Assembly (NCBI GenBank): GCA_017460955.1
Contig: JAFTZY010000019.1
Span: forward strand, 1 to 43,932
DNA length: 43,932 bases
Origin: Oscillospiraceae bacterium
Lineage (GTDB): Bacteria > Bacillota > Clostridia > Oscillospirales > Ruminococcaceae
Direction: 5' to 3'
Position numbers and translations under genes: made by a program. The notes beneath the pieces were generated by a model, which did not search any database, was not told where the DNA came from, and saw only the letters and a list, made by a program, of their open reading frames with translations. Positions within the stretch are counted from its first letter, which is position 1, and the number at the start of each line of letters is the position of its first letter. This document shows positions 39,497 to 43,932 of the stretch, in pieces.

Positions 39497-39664
39497 CCGT
39501 CGAATCCACCAAAGTTCATGACAATTTTTTGTCTGAAATTATCAAAAGCCCAGTAAACAGCCCTTATTTCTACCGGCATTTTCCAGTTTGCAGAACGTTT
39601 TTTCAGCACTTTCCTCTCCAAAGCAGAAAGCTTCTCTCTTTTTGCAGAAAATTTGCAAAACCCC

Positions 39665-39693
39665 TTGACAAAGTAGCAAAAGTATACTATAAT
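39665..39693 (+). promoter_or_regulatory. Consensus sigma-A promoter of the NAD-salvage operon
   Basis: TTGACA at 39665-39670, a 17-bp spacer and TATAAT at 39688-39693, all consensus. Unlike the other promoters here it has no extended -10 TG. It is overlapped by the inverted and direct repeats described in the next entry. Confidence 0.9.
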
Positions 39694-39714
39694 GGGAGTA
39701 TAGTAAGTAGCAAA
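39671..39714 (+). promoter_or_regulatory. Putative NrtR operator over the -10 box
   Basis: Inverted repeat TACTATA (39685-39691) and TATAGTA (39699-39705) with 7 bases between; it covers the -10 box and the likely start site. The same region is flanked by two exact direct repeats, AAGTAGCAAA at 39671-39680 and 39705-39714. The first gene encodes an NrtR-type repressor, so an autoregulatory operator is the simplest reading. Confidence 0.6.
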
Positions 39715-39746
39715 TCAAAACTAACTGACATAAGGAGGGAGTGCCG

Positions 39747-40421
39747 ATGACGGAGGAGGAATTCTTAGCTGCCTATGACGCCAGTGCCTATCCCAGGCCC
39801 TCGGTCGCGGTGGACGCGGTGCTGTTCACCATCCGGGACGATGCGCTGCAGGTGCTGCTGACCCGGCGGCAGGCGCATCCGTTTGCAGGGCTGCTGTCCC
39901 TGCCGGGGGCGTTCGTGGGACCGGAGGAGACGCTCGACGGGGCGGCGCAGCGGGCGCTGCGGGAGAAGGCGGGCTTGCAGGACATTTTCCTCGAGCAGCT
40001 CTACACCTGGGGCGATCCCGGGCGCGACCCGCGGCTGCGGGTCATCTCCGTGTCCTACTACGCGCTCGTACCGGAGGACCGGATCGGGCCGCTGCCCGAG
40101 GGGACGGCACTGTATCCGGCGCACGCGCTGCCAACGCCCTTGGCCTTCGACCATGCCGGGATCATCCGGCTCGGACTCGAGCGGCTGCGGGGCAAGGTCA
40201 GTTATACGGACATCGCCTTTTCCCTCGTACCGGAGGAGTTCACGCTCCCCCAGCTCCAGCGGGTCCACGAGCTCCTGCTCGGGCAGCCGCTGTACAAGGC
40301 GAATTTCCGCAAGAAGATCGCCGGGCGCATCGAGGAGACGGGCAAATTCACCAGCGGCGGCAAGCACCGGCCGAGCCGCATCTACCGCAAACGGGCCCTG
40401 CCGGCCGAACCATTGCTATAG
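39747..40421 (+). CDS. nrtR: NrtR-type Nudix-related transcriptional repressor
   Basis: A 224-residue protein with an N-terminal Nudix-fold domain (about 15-145) and a C-terminal winged-helix part (about 150-224, with FTLPQLQRVHELLLGQ and FRKKI). The Nudix box is decayed: the conserved REUxEE core reads RALREK, so hydrolysis is unlikely, as in known NrtR repressors that sense ADP-ribose. SLPGAFVGPEETLDGAA marks the box. An in-frame GTG at 39741 exists, but the ATG at 39747 is 8 bases from AAGGAGG. The two genes downstream are NAD-salvage enzymes, which fits the family's known regulon. Confidence 0.87.
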   Translation: MTEEEFLAAYDASAYPRPSVAVDAVLFTIRDDALQVLLTRRQAHPFAGLLSLPGAFVGPEETLDGAAQRALREKAGLQDIFLEQLYTWGDPGRDPRLRVISVSYYALVPEDRIGPLPEGTALYPAHALPTPLAFDHAGIIRLGLERLRGKVSYTDIAFSLVPEEFTLPQLQRVHELLLGQPLYKANFRKKIAGRIEETGKFTSGGKHRPSRIYRKRALPAEPLL

Positions 40422-40433
40422 GAGGTCATGACG

Positions 40434-41012
40434 ATGTTGGAAAAGTACGCATACCTTTTTGAAGAACACACAGCGCTTATCATCGTGGATATGGTCAACG
40501 GCTTTCTGACCGAGGGGCCGCTCTCGAGCCCGCGCTCGGCGGCGGTGCTGCCGGCATGTGAGACGCTGTTGCGCACGGCCCATGCCGCCGGGGCGCCGGT
40601 CCTGGCGTTTGCCGACTGCCACGAGCCGGACTGCATCGAGTTCCAGAGCTTTCCGCCCCACTGCATCCGCGGCACCTCGGAATCCGAGATCGCCCCTTCC
40701 CTGCGGGAGATCGGAGGCTTTGCGGTGATCGAGAAGAATTCCACGAACGGTGCCATCCACCCGGCGTTCCAAAAATGGCTCGATGCACACGGGTCACTCA
40801 CCCGCATCGTGGTCTGCGGGGTCTGCACGGACATCTGCGTGATGCAGTTCTGCCTGACGCTCAAGACCCTATGCAACCAGAACGAACGCCCGCTCGAGGT
40901 CGTGCTGGTCCGTGAGGCCGCAGCGACCTATGACGCCCCCGGCCATGACGGCGACGCCTCGGAGGAGGCGGCCGTGCAGTTCATGCAGCAGGCGGGGATC
41001 CGCATCGTCTGA
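40434..41012 (+). CDS. pncA: Nicotinamidase-like isochorismatase-fold hydrolase
   Basis: Predicted nicotinamidase of 192 residues, converting nicotinamide to nicotinate for NAD salvage. The catalytic triad is visible as D19 (LIIVDMVNG), K101 (VIEKNSTNG) and C135 (VCGVCTDICV). H63 and H76 (PPHC) fit metal ligands; the His usually lying between them seems to be missing. Two in-frame ATG codons exist: 40434 is 8 bases from AGGAGG and 40428 only 2, so I use 40434. It starts 12 bp after nrtR. Context with pncB makes this more likely than a generic isochorismatase. Confidence 0.83.
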   Translation: MLEKYAYLFEEHTALIIVDMVNGFLTEGPLSSPRSAAVLPACETLLRTAHAAGAPVLAFADCHEPDCIEFQSFPPHCIRGTSESEIAPSLREIGGFAVIEKNSTNGAIHPAFQKWLDAHGSLTRIVVCGVCTDICVMQFCLTLKTLCNQNERPLEVVLVREAAATYDAPGHDGDASEEAAVQFMQQAGIRIV

Positions 41013-41036
41013 CGATCTGACAGGAGGTAAATGAAA

Positions 41037-42497
41037 ATGATGGACGAACGTAATCTTTCCATGCTCGTGGATTTTTACGAGCTGACCATGGGCAACGGCT
41101 TTCTCGAAAACGGCTGCGGGGAGCAGATCACCTACTTTGACATGTTCTACCGCAAGGCACCGGACAATGCCGCCTACGCCATCTGTGCAGGACTGCAGCA
41201 GGTGATCCGGTATCTGGAGGGGCTCTCCTTCACCGGGGAGGACATCGCGTACCTGCGGGAGAAGAAGCTCTTCTCCGAGGAATTCCTGCAATATCTGCGC
41301 GGCTTTCGCTTCACCTGCGATGTCTGGGCCATCCCGGAGGGGACGCCCATCTTCCCGCACGAGCCCATCCTGACCGTGCGCGGACCTGCCATGCAGGCGC
41401 AGCTCATCGAAACGATGGTGCTGCTCTCGATCAATCACCAGAGCCTCATTGCCACCAAGGCGGGCCGCATCGTGACGGCAGCGCAGGGGCGGCCGGTGAT
41501 GGAATTCGGCTCGCGCAGAGCGCAGGGCTACGACGGGGCGGTCCTCGGTGCCAGAGCGGCCTACATCGGCGGATGCGCAGGAACGGCATGTGCCATTTCC
41601 GACATCGCCTTCGGCATCCCGGCGCTGGGCACCATGGCGCACTCGTGGGTGCAGCTCTTTGACACGGAGCTCGACGCCTTCCGGGCGTATGCGAAGGTCT
41701 ACCCGGACGACTGTACGCTCCTTGTGGATACCTACAGCGTGCTGCACTCGGGTGTCCCGAATGCCATCAAGGTCTTCAAGGAGCTCGAGGCGGCCGGACA
41801 CAGGGGACGGGGCATCCGCATCGACAGCGGCGACATGGCCTACCTGTCCAAGCGGGCAAGGAAGATGCTCGATGAGGCGGGACTGCCGTATGTCGGCATC
41901 GTTGCCTCGAACTCGCTCGATGAATACATCATCCGGGACCTCATCATGCAGGGGGCGCAGATCACGAGCTTCGGCGTGGGCGAGCGGCTGGTGACCTCGC
42001 GTTCGGAGCCGGTGTTCGGCGGTGTCTACAAGCTCGCGGCGGTCGAGAAGGACGGGCGGATCATCCCGAAGATCAAGATCTCGGAGAATGCGGTCAAGGT
42101 GACCGATCCCGGCTTCAAGAAGGTATGGCGGCTCTTTGACAACGAGAGCGGCAAGGCGCTTGCGGATGTCATCACGCTGGCCGATGAGGTCATCGACGAC
42201 ACAGCTCCCTATGAGATCTTCGACCCGGTACACACCTTCAAGCGCAAGACGGTGACGAATTTCACCGCAAGGCCGCTGCAGGTGCCGGTCTTTGAGAAGG
42301 GGCAGTGCGTCTACGAGTCCCCCACCCTGCCGGAGATCCAGCGCTACTGCAAGGCGCAGCTCGAGACGATCTGGGAGGAGACCAAGCGCTTTGAAAATCC
42401 GCAGACCTACTATGTCGATCTTTCCCAGAAGCTGTGGGATCTCAAGCAGGAGATGCTCGGCAGGGGCTTTGGCAGGCCGCAGGAGGGCAAGGCATAA
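41037..42497 (+). CDS. pncB: Nicotinate phosphoribosyltransferase
   Basis: Enzyme of about 486 residues making nicotinate mononucleotide from nicotinate and PRPP, the next step after PncA. Diagnostic parts are LVDFYELTMGNGF at the N-terminus, EFGSRRAQGYDGA (substrate and PRPP region), GTMAHSWVQLFDTELDAF with the catalytic histidine, and RIDSGDMAYLSK with GVGERLVTS near the phosphate site. ATG codons at 41031, 41037 and 41040 are in frame; AGGAGG at 41022-41027 favours 41037. It ends the operon before a hairpin. Confidence 0.94.
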   Translation: MMDERNLSMLVDFYELTMGNGFLENGCGEQITYFDMFYRKAPDNAAYAICAGLQQVIRYLEGLSFTGEDIAYLREKKLFSEEFLQYLRGFRFTCDVWAIPEGTPIFPHEPILTVRGPAMQAQLIETMVLLSINHQSLIATKAGRIVTAAQGRPVMEFGSRRAQGYDGAVLGARAAYIGGCAGTACAISDIAFGIPALGTMAHSWVQLFDTELDAFRAYAKVYPDDCTLLVDTYSVLHSGVPNAIKVFKELEAAGHRGRGIRIDSGDMAYLSKRARKMLDEAGLPYVGIVASNSLDEYIIRDLIMQGAQITSFGVGERLVTSRSEPVFGGVYKLAAVEKDGRIIPKIKISENAVKVTDPGFKKVWRLFDNESGKALADVITLADEVIDDTAPYEIFDPVHTFKRKTVTNFTARPLQVPVFEKGQCVYESPTLPEIQRYCKAQLETIWEETKRFENPQTYYVDLSQKLWDLKQEMLGRGFGRPQEGKA

Positions 42498-42520
42498 CCG
42501 CAAACAAAATACCGTAATTT

Positions 42521-42552
42521 TTCCGGGCGGGTGATTGACAACTCGCCCGGAA
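42521..42552 (+). terminator. Hairpin at the end of the NAD operon
   Basis: A 12-bp stem with one G-U pair (TTCCGGGCGGGT at 42521-42532, ACTCGCCCGGAA at 42541-42552) and an 8-base loop that contains TTGACA. The T-rich sequence after it is short and broken (AATTTGTT), so it may end transcription only partly. Confidence 0.6.
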
Positions 42553-42563
42553 TTTGTTATACT
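42535..42563 (+). promoter_or_regulatory. Sigma-A-type promoter of the LRR gene
   Basis: TTGACA at 42535-42540, a 17-bp spacer and TATACT at 42558-42563, with a TGT extended -10. The -35 box lies in the loop of the preceding hairpin. Just downstream, ATGCAG (42570-42575) and CTGCAT (42585-42590) form a 6-bp inverted repeat near the start of transcription. Confidence 0.85.
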
Positions 42564-42618
42564 GGACTTATGCAGACGTATGTGCTGCATGGGAGAAGAT
42601 GTAAGGGGGGCATTCTTT

Positions 42619-43932
42619 ATGAAACACAGATCATTTGCCGCCGCACTGACGGCGCTCACGCTTTTGACGCTGCCCGCCGCCGTACTGCCCGCAGGCGCAC
42701 CGCTCACCGCACAGGCGGAAAGCTTTGGTGAACTGACCTATGCAGTGTACACCGACCATGTGGTGATCACGGACTGTGATAAAGCCGCCGTAAACGTCAC
42801 CATCCCGGAGGAGATCGGCGGTCTGCCGGTGACGGGCATCGGAACATGGGCGTTCTTGAACTGCACGAGCCTTACCTCCGTAACTGTCCCGGAGGGTGTG
42901 ACAAGCATCGGGCAGAGTGCGTTCGTCCGCTGCAAGAGCCTTAGCACCATCGTCATACCGGAGAGCGTGACGAGCATCGGGGGCAGTGCATTCAGTGGTA
43001 CCGCATGGTACGATTCCCAGCCGGACGGCATGGTCTACGCAGGGCGTGTGGCTTACGGGTACAAGGGGACCTGCACCGGGGAGGTCGTGCTGCGCCCGGG
43101 TACGGCAGGGATCACAGATGAGTGTTTTAATAATCAGGGAGAGCTTTCCTCCGTCATCATCCCCGAGGGCGTGACGAGCATCGGAGAGAGTGCATTCTAC
43201 GGCTGCACGGGTCTTACCTCCGTCACTATCCCGGAGGGGGTGACGAGCATCGCAGGGTATGCATTCTACGGCTGCACGGGCCTTAGCTCCATCGTCATCC
43301 CGGAGGGTGTGACGAGTATCGGAGAGACAGCGTTCTACGGCTGCACGAGCCTTAGCACCATTATCATCCCGGACAGTGTGACGAGCTTTGGAGGAAATGC
43401 GTTCGACTCCACCCCATTCCTTGAGGAAAAGCGGGCGGAGGATCCGCTGGTGATCTTCGGACAAACCGTGTATGACGGCAAGACCTGCGCAGGGGATGTC
43501 GTGATCCCGGAATATATCACGTCTATTTGTGAAGGGGCTTTTTTCTGCGCCGCCGATGTGACCTCGGTCACGGTGCTCAATCCTGAATGCAGCATCAACG
43601 AAGAAATATGCCAGTCCCGTGAGGATAACTACTTTTTTGAGCGTGATGAAAACGGCTTTATACTCGACACTCACAACGATTTCCACTACATATTTAACGG
43701 TACGATCTATGGATACGAGAACTCCACGGCACAGGCATATGTGCAGAGGATCACCGAATGGAAGGGCTACTTTGACACCCCGGTCGGCGTGGGCTACAAG
43801 TTCGTTTCCATTGAGTCTCTGCAAGCCGCTGCCCCCGGCGACCTCGATGCGAGCGGCGATAAGACCGTCCTCGATGCCGTCCTCCTGCAAAAGCACCTTG
43901 TCCGGCAGGGGCATCTCAATGCCTTCCAGACA
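42619..43932 (+). CDS. Secreted BspA-type leucine-rich-repeat protein with dockerin-like repeat (partial)
   Basis: Open reading frame of 438 codons with no stop before the window edge. AAGGGGGG lies 8 bases before the ATG. A signal peptide fills about residues 1-34 (MKHRSF, a hydrophobic A/L core, then AQAE). LRR_5-type repeats of 23 residues follow, such as IPEGVTSIGESAFYGCTGL. At DNA level these are 69-bp units, with four in tandem starting at 43162, 43231, 43300 and 43369 and two more at 42889 and 42958. The last visible part, GDLDASGDKTVLDAVLLQKHL, matches the first half of a type I dockerin repeat. I infer a surface or cellulosome-like adhesin; the second dockerin half would lie outside the window. 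Confidence 0.85.
   Translation, partial: MKHRSFAAALTALTLLTLPAAVLPAGAPLTAQAESFGELTYAVYTDHVVITDCDKAAVNVTIPEEIGGLPVTGIGTWAFLNCTSLTSVTVPEGVTSIGQSAFVRCKSLSTIVIPESVTSIGGSAFSGTAWYDSQPDGMVYAGRVAYGYKGTCTGEVVLRPGTAGITDECFNNQGELSSVIIPEGVTSIGESAFYGCTGLTSVTIPEGVTSIAGYAFYGCTGLSSIVIPEGVTSIGETAFYGCTSLSTIIIPDSVTSFGGNAFDSTPFLEEKRAEDPLVIFGQTVYDGKTCAGDVVIPEYITSICEGAFFCAADVTSVTVLNPECSINEEICQSREDNYFFERDENGFILDTHNDFHYIFNGTIYGYENSTAQAYVQRITEWKGYFDTPVGVGYKFVSIESLQAAAPGDLDASGDKTVLDAVLLQKHLVRQGHLNAFQT

Overview
The window is GC-rich chromosomal DNA of an endospore-forming, Gram-positive member of the Clostridia, most likely a Ruminococcus-like Oscillospiraceae. The evidence is a complete spoIIIA operon, a SigH-like sigma factor, a meso-diaminopimelate-type MurE (DNPR motif), Firmicutes-type RqcH, NusB and Gls24 genes, and a secreted leucine-rich-repeat protein that carries a dockerin-like repeat as it runs off the right end. 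I see no rRNA, tRNA, CRISPR array, phage or intact insertion sequence.

Layout, left to right. 1-173: a structured, repeat-like intergenic element. 174-4153 (minus): housekeeping operon gls24-nusB-tsaD-like-xseA-xseB-ispA, with its own sigma-A-type promoter at the end of the preceding operon. 4276-8978 (minus): spoIIIAA to spoIIIAH, genes mostly overlapping, behind a very good sigma-E-type promoter. 9264-12794 (plus): an LtaS-like phosphoglycerol transferase and a membrane-anchored HEAT-repeat protein, each with a near-consensus promoter. 12795-13295: non-coding, with GC-rich hairpins and a 64-66-bp minisatellite of five units. 13296-21287 (minus): trmK-nif3-rlmA-polA-rimI-rqcH-mpg-membrane protein. 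21380-24772 (minus): DivIVA-like coiled-coil protein, an orphan fumarase beta-type subunit, a SigH-like sigma factor, a zinc-ribbon protein and a DUF1858 protein. 24960-39277 (minus): division and cell-wall (dcw) cluster mraZ-rsmH-ftsL-PBP-murE-murF-mraY-like-ftsW-murG-murA-ftsQ-ftsZ. 39747-42497 (plus): NAD-salvage operon nrtR-pncA-pncB. 42619 to the end (plus): the LRR protein, cut by the window edge.

How the genes work together. The dcw genes make lipid-linked peptidoglycan precursor (MurA, MurE, MurF, MurG), polymerise and cross-link it at the septum (FtsW and a PASTA-bearing PBP), and organise the divisome (FtsL, FtsQ, FtsZ). MraZ boxes downstream of the mraZ promoter suggest autoregulation. 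The SpoIIIA proteins form the mother-cell half of the feeding-tube channel into the forespore. NrtR, with a decayed Nudix box, is expected to repress nicotinamidase and nicotinate phosphoribosyltransferase.

The most unusual items are: a MraY homologue at the normal mraY position that has lost several catalytic residues; a 230-bp structured leader with a terminator-like hairpin between ftsL and the PBP gene; a TsaD paralogue with extra cysteine clusters; a hendecad-repeat coiled-coil protein beside ftsZ; an orphan fumarase beta subunit; and a promoter whose -35 box sits in the loop of the previous operon's hairpin. Eight sigma-A-type promoters share an exact 17-bp spacer, and seven of them have an extended -10 TG.
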